Shown piece after piece: positions 26,827-33,556 of a DNA stretch of 64,000 nt. The stretch lies in NCBI RefSeq assembly GCF_039535475.1, contig NZ_BAAAXG010000026.1:3467501-3531500 (forward strand), in the 5' to 3' direction. The position numbers and the translations under genes are program-made. Origin of the DNA: Streptomyces showdoensis (GTDB lineage Bacteria > Actinomycetota > Actinomycetes > Streptomycetales > Streptomycetaceae). Every line of letters starts with the position of its first letter. Position 1 is the stretch's first letter. The notes under the pieces are model-generated. The model saw nothing but the letters and a program-made list of their open reading frames with translations. It ran no database searches and was not told the DNA's origin.

Positions 26827-27016
26827 GGTTCGTTCCGCCTAGTGACGTCAATACGCTCGTGGGCATGGCCGTAGGACGTTCGAACCCTACCCGGGGCCCC
26901 GGGCCGTGTCCGTCACGTGCCGCCGGCCCGCGGCGGCGGCCCGGGGGGCTTCCGGATCATGCCGGGCCCGCGACGCCCGGCCCCGGGTGCCGATCCCGCC
27001 CGCCCGCGGCGGCGGC

Positions 27017-28219
27017 CTACCCGCGCAGCACCAGCGCCTGACCCGCGACCACCAGCAGCACCTGCTCGCACTCGTCGGCGAAGGCCGCGTTGAGCCGCCC
27101 CAGCTCGTCGCGGAAGCGGCGCCCCGAGGCCGTCGCCGGGACCACGCCCGAACCCACCTCGTTCGTCACCGCCACGACCGTCCGGGGCGTCGCCCGCACC
27201 GCCGCCACCAGCTCGGCGACCCGCTCCGCCAGGGCCTCCCGGCCCCCGGCCGCCCACCGCTCGTCGTCCCACGCCCCGACCCGGTCCATGGCGTCCGTCA
27301 GCCACAGCGACAGACAGTCGACCAGCAGCGCCGGGCCCTCCCCGGCGAGCAGCGGCACGAGGTCGGTGGTCTCGGCGGTACGCCAGGAGCCCGGCCGCCG
27401 GTCCCGGTGCAGCCCCACCCGCTGCGCCCACTCCGGGTCGCCCTCACGCGTCCCGCCGGTCGCCACGTACAGCACCTCGGGGAAGGTCTCCAGGCGCCGC
27501 TCGGCCTCCACGGACTTCCCCGACCGGGCGCCGCCCGTCACCAGGGTCCGCCGGGGCACGTCCGGCACCGCGTGGTACTCGCCGACGTACAGCGTCGTCC
27601 CGTCCGGCACCGCACGGGCCCCCGCCGCCGCGAGCCGCCGGTCCAGCTCGGCTCCGGCGGGCGCGTCGTGGTCCAGGTGCGCGGCGATCACGTCCGTGCC
27701 CGGCCCGACCGCCCCGATCGCGCGCAGCCGGGCGAGCCCGTCCGGGCGGCCCGTCACGTCCGCGACCACCATGTCGTACGGGGGCCGGTGGTCGTCCGGC
27801 AGCCCGGCCGCCGCCCCGCCCGGCGGCAGGTAGAGCAGCCGCTCGCCCTCCGCCGAGGTCACCTCGTACCCGGTGCCCGGCGAGTCCATCGAGACCGCCC
27901 GCACCCGGTGCCCGCTGATCAGCGTCAGCTCCCGCCCGTCCGGCACCCGCCCCGCCGTCGGCAGCCCCGCGGGCAGCTCCACGGCCGGACCGTCGTGCGG
28001 ATGCGTGAGCAGCACCTGGCGCACCCCGACCAGCGAGTGCCCCGACCGGGCCGCGGCCAGCGCGGCCCCCGGGGTCAGATCCAGCAGCAGCGCCCCGTCC
28101 ACGAGCAGCGAGGTCGCCGCCCGCGCGCGCTCCCCGCGGGACAGCGCGCACACCGCGCAGGGGCAGTCGGGGCGGGGGAGTCCGAGGGGTGCGCCGGTGC
28201 CGAGCAGAGTCAGTTCCAC
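27017..28219 (-). CDS. cobU: PhnP-like MBL-fold / CobU fusion protein
   Basis: This 400-residue protein has two parts. Residues 1-215 form a metallo-beta-lactamase-like domain that begins VELTLLGTGAPLG and has DCPCAVC, the zinc-site cysteine motif seen in PhnP-type proteins. Its core motif reads THPHDG and not HxHxDH, so the active site looks degenerate. Residues about 220-400 are CobU: the P-loop TGGARSGKS, then VLYVATGGTREGDPEWAQR, LLVDCLSLWLTD and VTNEVGSGVVP. CobU is a kinase and guanylyltransferase for adenosylcobinamide. The GTG has GGGAGG 8 bp upstream. The role of the first domain is unknown. Confidence 0.88.
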   Translation of the reverse strand: MELTLLGTGAPLGLPRPDCPCAVCALSRGERARAATSLLVDGALLLDLTPGAALAAARSGHSLVGVRQVLLTHPHDGPAVELPAGLPTAGRVPDGRELTLISGHRVRAVSMDSPGTGYEVTSAEGERLLYLPPGGAAAGLPDDHRPPYDMVVADVTGRPDGLARLRAIGAVGPGTDVIAAHLDHDAPAGAELDRRLAAAGARAVPDGTTLYVGEYHAVPDVPRRTLVTGGARSGKSVEAERRLETFPEVLYVATGGTREGDPEWAQRVGLHRDRRPGSWRTAETTDLVPLLAGEGPALLVDCLSLWLTDAMDRVGAWDDERWAAGGREALAERVAELVAAVRATPRTVVAVTNEVGSGVVPATASGRRFRDELGRLNAAFADECEQVLLVVAGQALVLRG

Positions 28220-28299
28220 CCTCAGATCCTCCCGCGTCACCGCAAGCGGTGCGCGCCCGGCTACGCTGCGGGCAGGAAACCGATCATCCGGAGGCTGGC

Positions 28300-28506
28300 A
28301 TGGCATGGACGTGGCGGTTCGAGAAGTCCGACGGCACTGAGGTCGCACCGGCGGTGACCCCCGAGGAGTTCCCCACCCAGGGCGACGCGGAATCCTGGAT
28401 CGGTGAGAACTGGCGCGACCTGCTCGACGGCGGCGCGGACCAGGTGACGCTCTCCGAGGACGGGGCGAAGATCTACGGCCCGATGCCGCTCGACGCGGAG
28501 GGCTAG
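28300..28506 (+). CDS. Small conserved actinobacterial protein
   Basis: This 68-residue acidic protein begins MAWTWRFEKSDGTEV and includes FPTQGDAESWIGENWRDLLDGG and VTLSEDGAKIYGPMPL. I have seen this type as a conserved hypothetical in streptomycetes, without known function. GGAGG lies 6 bp before the ATG. It has no signal peptide or membrane segment. It is divergent from cobU by 80 bp and convergent with the methyltransferase. Confidence 0.8.
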   Translation: MAWTWRFEKSDGTEVAPAVTPEEFPTQGDAESWIGENWRDLLDGGADQVTLSEDGAKIYGPMPLDAEG

Positions 28507-28527
28507 GACGCCCGGAGCGTCCGAGGA

Positions 28528-28556
28528 CGGGGTGCGGGCCCGGGGCCCGCACCCCG
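28528..28556. terminator. Bidirectional terminator
   Basis: CGGGGTGCGGGCC and GGCCCGCACCCCG form a perfect 13-bp stem with a 3-nt loop, between the convergent small protein and methyltransferase genes. Confidence 0.9.
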
Positions 28557-28571
28557 GAGCACCCGGTGGGC

Positions 28572-29372
28572 TCAGCCCCGAACGCCGCAGAGGTGCAGCA
28601 GTCCCGCGATGCGCCGGTAAGGATCCGTGCGCGAGGCCCGGTCCTCGGCGGTGAGCAGGCGCTCCAGCTCGTCCGCGGCCGGTAGGCCCTCGTCGCCGGG
28701 GATGCCGTCGGTGAAGACCCGCACGCCGTACCAGGCGTGCAGCGGCGCCGCGATCCCGGCGAGGGTCGAGGTCAGCGCGTCGAGCCGGTCGGCCCGCACC
28801 TTCGTGCCGTTGCGGTCGGTGTACACGTCCGACTCGAAGGCGTCGAGCGCGCCCGTCCAGTCCCCGGCCAGGCCCGGCCGCATGGCCAGCGCCTCCGCGT
28901 TGCGGACCACCAGGGAGAGCAGGCCGCCGGGGGCCAGCATGCGGGCCAGGCCCGCGAGCAGCGCGTCCGGCTCGTCGGCGTACATCAGCACACCGTGGCA
29001 GAGGACGACGTCGAAGCTGCCGGGCAGGAAGTGCACCCCGGTCTCGCGCCCGTCGCCCTCGATCAGCCGGACCCGCTCGCGGATCCCGGCCGGTTCGGTC
29101 GCCAGCGACTCGCGGGCGGCCTTCAACAGCTCGGGGTCGGCCTCCAGGCCGGTCACGGTGTGCCCGGCCCGGGCCAGGCGCAGGGCCTGGGTTCCCTGGC
29201 CCATGCCCGCGTCGAGGATCCGCAGCCGCTGCCCCACGGGGTAGCGGCCGGCTATCTGCTCGTCGAGCTGGCGCGCGATCAACTCCTGGCGGACGGTGTC
29301 ACGCAGTCCGCCCGGCACGACCGGCCAGTGGGCGACGACGGGCAGCGCCGAACCGGAGCCGTCCGCGCTCAG
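28572..29372 (-). CDS. Class I SAM-dependent methyltransferase
   Basis: This protein of about 266 residues has motif I LRILDAGMGQGTQALRLA, which binds SAM, an acidic residue after strand 2 (GLEADPELL), motif III SFDVVLCHGVLMYADEP, and RMLAPGGLLSLVVRN. It resembles CmoM/tRNA or small-molecule methyltransferases, but the substrate is not clear. The start is uncertain. The best-placed codon is CTG at 29372, 5 bp after GGAGAG and overlapping the upstream stop as CTGA. A GTG at 29318 is the first standard alternative. It is probably co-translated with the DUF3043 gene. Confidence 0.85.
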   Translation of the reverse strand: MSADGSGSALPVVAHWPVVPGGLRDTVRQELIARQLDEQIAGRYPVGQRLRILDAGMGQGTQALRLARAGHTVTGLEADPELLKAARESLATEPAGIRERVRLIEGDGRETGVHFLPGSFDVVLCHGVLMYADEPDALLAGLARMLAPGGLLSLVVRNAEALAMRPGLAGDWTGALDAFESDVYTDRNGTKVRADRLDALTSTLAGIAAPLHAWYGVRVFTDGIPGDEGLPAADELERLLTAEDRASRTDPYRRIAGLLHLCGVRG

Positions 29373-29971
29373 GGCCGCTCTCCGCGCTTGACCTGCGGCT
29401 TCGGCAGCCGCAGCCGGCGCATCTGGAGCGTGCGCATCAGGCCGTACGCGACGGCGCCGCGCTTCGACTCGTTCGGGAAGCGCGCGTTCAGCTGCTTGCG
29501 CAGCCGGAACACGATGCCGATCGAGTCGATGACGATCATCACGATCACACCGGCCCACAGGACCAGGGAGATGGTCTGCAGCTGGGGCGCCTTGCTGCCG
29601 AACAGCGACAGCACGAGGATGACCACGGCCATCGGCAGGAAGAACTCGGCGACCGCGAAGCGCGAGTCGACGAAGTCACGCACGAAGCGCCGGACCGGGC
29701 CCTTGTCGCGGGCCGGCAGATAACGCTCGTCGCCGCTGGCCAGCGCCTCGCGCTGCTTGACCATGTCCACACGGCGCGCCTCGCGCTGCCGCTTGGCGGC
29801 TTCCTTGCGGTCCAACGGCGCGGACTGCGCGCGCCGGCGCTGGGTCTGGGCCTCACTCCGCTTCGGGGTCGGGCGGCCCTTGGGGGCCTCGGGGTCGCGG
29901 GGCTGCTTGGAGAGGTCCGCCGTCACCTTCTCGGTGGGGGCCTTCTCATCCTTCGAACGGCTACGGAACAC
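29369..29971 (-). CDS. DUF3043 membrane protein
   Basis: This 200-residue protein has a long charged, lysine- and arginine-rich N-terminus (residues 1-95, with APKGRPTPKRSEAQTQRRR) and two membrane segments, FFLPMAVVILVLSLFG and ISLVLWAGVIVMIVIDSIG, then a basic C-terminus. This is the DUF3043 pattern, restricted to actinobacteria and of unknown function. The start is GTG. It is divergent from pspA and just upstream of the methyltransferase, with a 4-bp overlap. Confidence 0.85.
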   Translation of the reverse strand: MFRSRSKDEKAPTEKVTADLSKQPRDPEAPKGRPTPKRSEAQTQRRRAQSAPLDRKEAAKRQREARRVDMVKQREALASGDERYLPARDKGPVRRFVRDFVDSRFAVAEFFLPMAVVILVLSLFGSKAPQLQTISLVLWAGVIVMIVIDSIGIVFRLRKQLNARFPNESKRGAVAYGLMRTLQMRRLRLPKPQVKRGERP

Positions 29972-30016
29972 AAGGCCAAGGGTACGGGGTGCCGCGCATG
30001 GACCCCAGCGCCGGTG

Positions 30017-30042
30017 GGAACGATCCGCTAACGGCCTGCGTC
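30017..30042 (+). promoter_or_regulatory. Candidate ECF-type promoter for pspA
   Basis: GGAAC at 30017-30021 and CGTC at 30039-30042 are 17 bp apart, matching the GGAAC/CGTC elements of extracytoplasmic-function sigma factors such as SigE. It lies about 180 bp upstream of pspA, which is envelope-stress related. The pattern is short and could be chance. Confidence 0.4.
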
Positions 30043-30220
30043 CCTGGGCAGGGGAGACCGGGGCTCCACTACTCCCTGGGCGGGAGACGGATGATCGTCA
30101 GTCGTCCTTGGGGAGGAGCACATCGGGTCCCGAACAGTGCGGTAATGGAGGCAGGAACCGTACTGTGGTTTCTGTTGGAGAGCTGGAGCCGAGTCCGTCA
30201 GAAGGGGGCGCGCGAAGCCC

Positions 30221-31015
30221 ATGAGCGGTGTCATGAAGCGTATGGGGATGATCTTCCGCGCGAAGGCAAACAAGGCCCTCGACCGGGCCGAGGATCCGCG
30301 CGAGACCCTCGATTACTCGTACCAGAAGCAGCTGGAGCTGCTGCAGAAGGTGCGCCGCGGCGTCGCCGACGTGGCGACGTCCCGCAAGCGGCTCGAACTG
30401 CAGCTGAACCAGCTGCAGGGCCAGTCCGCCAAGCTGGAGGACCAGGGCCGCAAGGCGCTGGCCCTCGGCCGCGAGGACCTGGCGCGCGAGGCGCTGTCCC
30501 GCCGCGCCGCGCTGCAGCAGCAGGTGAGCGACCTGGAGGTGCAGCACCAGACGCTGCAGGGCGAGGAGGAGAAGCTCACCCTCGCGGCGCAGCGCCTCCA
30601 GGCCAAGGTCGACGCCTTCCGCACCAAGAAGGAGACCATCAAGGCGACCTACACGGCGGCCCAGGCGCAGACCCGGATCGCCGAGTCCTTCTCCGGCATC
30701 TCGGAGGAGATGAGCGACGTCGGCCTCGCGATCCAGCGGGCCGAGGACAAGACCGCCCAGCTCCAGGCGCGGGCCGGCGCGATCGACGAGCTGCTCGCCT
30801 CGGGCGCGCTCGACGACCAGTCGGGCCTGGGCAAGGACGACATCCAGGCGGAGCTCGACCGGCTGTCCGGCGGTACGGACGTCGAGCTGGAGCTCCAGCG
30901 CATGAAGGCGGAACTGGCCGGCGGCCCGTCGGCGCAGCAGCAGGCCATCGAGGGCGGCGCCGCCGCCCCGCAGGACCAGTCGCAGCAGCAGTCCCACCCG
31001 CGCTTCGAGAAGTAG
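30221..31015 (+). CDS. pspA: PspA/IM30 family envelope-stress protein
   Basis: This 264-residue protein is almost wholly helical. It begins with an amphipathic helix (KRMGMIFRAKANKALDRAED), then long coiled coils rich in Gln, Glu and Lys. PspA proteins form ESCRT-III-like polymers on damaged membrane and protect the proton gradient. The C-terminal 35 residues are a Gln-rich tail (GGPSAQQQAIEGG) not found in E. coli PspA. Two starts are possible, M1 and M5. Genes for PspAA, a histidine kinase and a response regulator follow on the same strand. Confidence 0.93.
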   Translation: MSGVMKRMGMIFRAKANKALDRAEDPRETLDYSYQKQLELLQKVRRGVADVATSRKRLELQLNQLQGQSAKLEDQGRKALALGREDLAREALSRRAALQQQVSDLEVQHQTLQGEEEKLTLAAQRLQAKVDAFRTKKETIKATYTAAQAQTRIAESFSGISEEMSDVGLAIQRAEDKTAQLQARAGAIDELLASGALDDQSGLGKDDIQAELDRLSGGTDVELELQRMKAELAGGPSAQQQAIEGGAAAPQDQSQQQSHPRFEK

Positions 31016-31085
31016 CGGCCCCCGGGGGCACTCCCTCGGGGCCATTCCCTCGACTCGGGGCAATCCTTCAGGAGGACGGCACGTC

Positions 31086-31364
31086 ATGATCGTACGGATC
31101 ATGGGGGAGGGCCAGTGGAAGCTGGCCGACAGTCACTTCGCCGAGCTGAACAAGCTGGACGACGAGCTTCTGGAAGAGATGGAGTCGGGCGACGAGGAGG
31201 GTTTCCGCCGGACCCTCGGCGCCCTCCTCGACGCCGTGCGGCGGCTCGGTGAGCCGCTGCCCGACGACGCCCTGGAACCCTCGGAGCTGATCCTCCCGGA
31301 CGACGGCGCGAGCCTCGAAGAGGTCCGCGCCATGCTCTCCGACGACGGCCTGATCCCGGGCTGA
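31086..31364 (+). CDS. pspAA: PspA-associated protein PspAA
   Basis: This 92-residue acidic protein begins MIVRIMGEGQWKLADSHFAELNKLDDELLEEM and has a conserved LIPG-like end. That is the small PspAA protein found after pspA in actinobacteria and archaea. It probably regulates PspA assembly. AGGAGG lies 9 bp before the ATG. It lies 70 bp after pspA and 61 bp before the kinase. Confidence 0.85.
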   Translation: MIVRIMGEGQWKLADSHFAELNKLDDELLEEMESGDEEGFRRTLGALLDAVRRLGEPLPDDALEPSELILPDDGASLEEVRAMLSDDGLIPG

Positions 31365-31425
31365 CCGGTGTCCGTACCGGGCCGCGGCGACCGCCCCGGC
31401 CGGGGGCGCCGTACCGTTTCCTGCT

Positions 31426-32691
31426 GTGACGACCGACGGCACCCTCCTCGCCCGGGCCCGGGACCGGCAGCGGACCCATCCGCTCGCCTTCGACGCCGCC
31501 CTCGCCTTCCTGGTCCTCGTGGCCATGGTCATCAGCTCCTTCACCGACCCGCACGGCCCCGACGGGCCCACCTTCGGCACCCGCGCGCCCACCACCGAGG
31601 GCGTCGTGCTGATGGTGCTCGCGGCCGCCGCCCTGGTCCTCCGGCGCCGCCGGCCCATCCCGGTGCTGGTCGTCACCTCCGGCTTCGCCCTCCTGGAGCT
31701 GGTCGCCGACGAACTGCCGTCGCCGGTCGCGATGAGCGCCGTCGTCGCGCTCTACACCGTCGCCTCGCAGACCGACCGCCCCACCACCTGGCGGCTCGGC
31801 CTCGCCACCATGGGCCTGCTCACCGCCTCCGCGATGTTCTTCGGCCCCACCCCCTGGTACGCGCAGGAGAACCTGGGCGTCTTCGCCTGGACCGGGATGG
31901 CCGCGGCCGCCGGCGACGCGGTGCGCAGCCGCCGGGCCTTCGTGGACGCCATCCGGGAGCGGGCCGAGCGGGCCGAACGCACCCGCGAGGAGGAGGCCCG
32001 CCGCCGGGTCGCCGAGGAGCGGCTGCGGATCGCCCGCGACCTCCACGACGTGGTCGCCCACCACATCGCCCTGGTCAACGTGCAGGCCGGGGTCGCCGCG
32101 CACGTCATGGACAAGCGCCCCGACCAGGCCAAGGAGGCCCTCGGGCACGTCCGGGCGGCCAGCCGCTCCGCCCTCGACGAGCTGCGCGCCACGGTCGGGC
32201 TGCTGCGCCAGTCGGGCGATCCGGAGGCCCCCACCGAACCGGTGTCCGGGCTCGCCGTCCTCGACGGCCTGCTGGCCACCTTCCGCAACGCGGGGCTGCC
32301 CGTGGAGCTGGCCCGCACCGACGCGGGGACCGCCCTGCCGGCCGCCGTCGACCTCGCCGCGTACCGGATCATCCAGGAGGCGCTGACCAACGTGCGCAAG
32401 CACGCGGGCGCCGAGGCCCGGGCCGAGGTGAGCGTGGTCCGGGTCGGCCGGACCGTGGAGATCACGGTCCTGGACGACGGGCCCCCGCTGCCGCCGCCCG
32501 CCGACCCCGCCGACCCCGCCGACCCCGCCGACCCCGCCGGCCCCGCCGACCGCGGCGGGCACGGCCTGCTCGGCATGCGGGAGCGGGTGACCGCGCTCGG
32601 CGGCACGCTCACCGCCGCGCCCCGGTACGGGGGCGGCTTCCGGGTGCAGGCGATACTGCCCGTGAACGCCGACGACGGGGAGGAAGCGTGA
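31426..32691 (+). CDS. Sensor histidine kinase, HisKA_3 (NarL/DesK/LiaS type)
   Basis: This 421-residue kinase has four to five N-terminal membrane spans (residues about 20-160), a short coiled coil, and the HisKA_3 domain RIARDLHDVVAHHIALV with the phospho-acceptor H207. The HATPase_c domain has EALTNVRKHAG (N box) and GHGLLGMRERV (G box). A repeat-derived insert, four copies of ADP followed by AGPAD, lies in the ATP-lid region between them. GTG start. The stop overlaps the response regulator as GTGA. With pspA and pspAA upstream, this recalls the Bacillus LiaRS-LiaH system. Confidence 0.92.
   Translation: MTTDGTLLARARDRQRTHPLAFDAALAFLVLVAMVISSFTDPHGPDGPTFGTRAPTTEGVVLMVLAAAALVLRRRRPIPVLVVTSGFALLELVADELPSPVAMSAVVALYTVASQTDRPTTWRLGLATMGLLTASAMFFGPTPWYAQENLGVFAWTGMAAAAGDAVRSRRAFVDAIRERAERAERTREEEARRRVAEERLRIARDLHDVVAHHIALVNVQAGVAAHVMDKRPDQAKEALGHVRAASRSALDELRATVGLLRQSGDPEAPTEPVSGLAVLDGLLATFRNAGLPVELARTDAGTALPAAVDLAAYRIIQEALTNVRKHAGAEARAEVSVVRVGRTVEITVLDDGPPLPPPADPADPADPADPAGPADRGGHGLLGMRERVTALGGTLTAAPRYGGGFRVQAILPVNADDGEEA
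32500..32550. repeat. 9-bp tandem repeat in the kinase ATP-lid region
   Basis: Four copies of GCCGACCCC, then a variant GCCGGCCCC and a partial copy, are in frame and encode repeated Ala-Asp-Pro. Length changes by one unit would keep the frame. Confidence 0.9.
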
Positions 32692-33377
32692 CCATCCGGG
32701 TACTGCTCGCCGACGACCAGGCGCTGCTGCGCAGCGCCTTCAAGGTCCTGGTGAACTCCGAGCCGGACATGGAGGTGGTCGCCGAGGCCGCCGACGGGGC
32801 CGAGGCGGTGGCGCTGGCCCGTTCGGAGCGGGCCGACGTGGTGCTCATGGACATCCGGATGCCGGGCACGGACGGCCTCGCCGCCACCCGCATGATCACC
32901 GCGGACCCGGAGCTGTCCGCCGTACGGATCGTCATGCTGACCACCTTCGAGGTCGACGAGTACGTGGTGCAGTCGCTGCGCGCCGGGGCCTCCGGCTTCC
33001 TCGGCAAGGGGGCCGAACCGGAGGAGCTGCTGGGCGCCATCCGGATCGCGGCGGCGGGCGAGGCCCTGCTCTCCCCGGCCGCGACCAAGGGCCTGATCGC
33101 CAAGTTCCTGGCACAGGGCGGCGGTTCGGAGCCGGAGGACGGGGCGGGTCCCGCGTACTCCGAACGGCTCGGGGCGCTGACCGCCCGCGAGCGCGAGGTC
33201 CTGGTGCTGGTCGCGGGCGGCCACTCCAACGACGAGATCGCCGAGCGGCTCGACGTCAGCCCGCTCACCGTCAAGACCCATGTGAACCGGACCATGGCCA
33301 AACTGGGCGCCCGCGACCGGGCCCAGCTGGTGGTCACCGCGTACGAGTCGGGGCTCGTACGTCCAAGGGTGGAGTGA
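32688..33377 (+). CDS. NarL/LuxR family response regulator
   Basis: This 229-residue regulator has a receiver domain with the acidic pair D9/D10, phospho-acceptor D55 in VVLMDIRMPG, a conserved Thr in MLTTFEVDEY and Lys in GFLGKG. The C-terminal LuxR-type HTH reads LTAREREVLVLVAGGHSNDEIAERLDVSPLTVKTHVNRTMAKL. It is the partner of the upstream kinase, with overlapping GTGA. Its targets probably include pspA, by analogy to LiaR, which is inference. Confidence 0.94.
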   Translation: MTIRVLLADDQALLRSAFKVLVNSEPDMEVVAEAADGAEAVALARSERADVVLMDIRMPGTDGLAATRMITADPELSAVRIVMLTTFEVDEYVVQSLRAGASGFLGKGAEPEELLGAIRIAAAGEALLSPAATKGLIAKFLAQGGGSEPEDGAGPAYSERLGALTAREREVLVLVAGGHSNDEIAERLDVSPLTVKTHVNRTMAKLGARDRAQLVVTAYESGLVRPRVE

Positions 33378-33473
33378 GCCCGGGGTCCGGCGTACTCCAG
33401 ACGCGGTATGCGCGGCATAAGGAATTGGGTCCGAGGGGCGAGGATCTGCCCCTTCCCATGGCTGATGGTGTAT

Positions 33474-33497
33474 CCGGGCACCCCTGGCGGTGCCCGG
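33474..33497 (+). terminator. Hairpin between the response regulator and RND transporter genes
   Basis: CCGGGCACC and GGTGCCCGG form a perfect 9-bp stem around 6 nt, 97 bp after the regulator and 60 bp before the transporter. It could terminate the first operon or act in the leader of the second. Confidence 0.55.
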
Positions 33498-33556
33498 ACG
33501 GCGCTCCTCGGGGGGTGGCCGGCCGCCTGCCGAGTACGCCACGGAAGTGAGACCGC

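Noticed and set aside
26870..26900. GTTCGAACCC resembling a tRNA T-loop
   Set aside because: No acceptor stem, D arm or anticodon arm can be built around it.
26827..27016. Cobalamin riboswitch before cobT
   Set aside because: No B12-box or other conserved cobalamin aptamer segment was seen in this gap.
32500..32550. Repeat cluster as a CRISPR-like array
   Set aside because: The 9-bp units are adjacent, in frame and without spacers, so they are a coding microsatellite.
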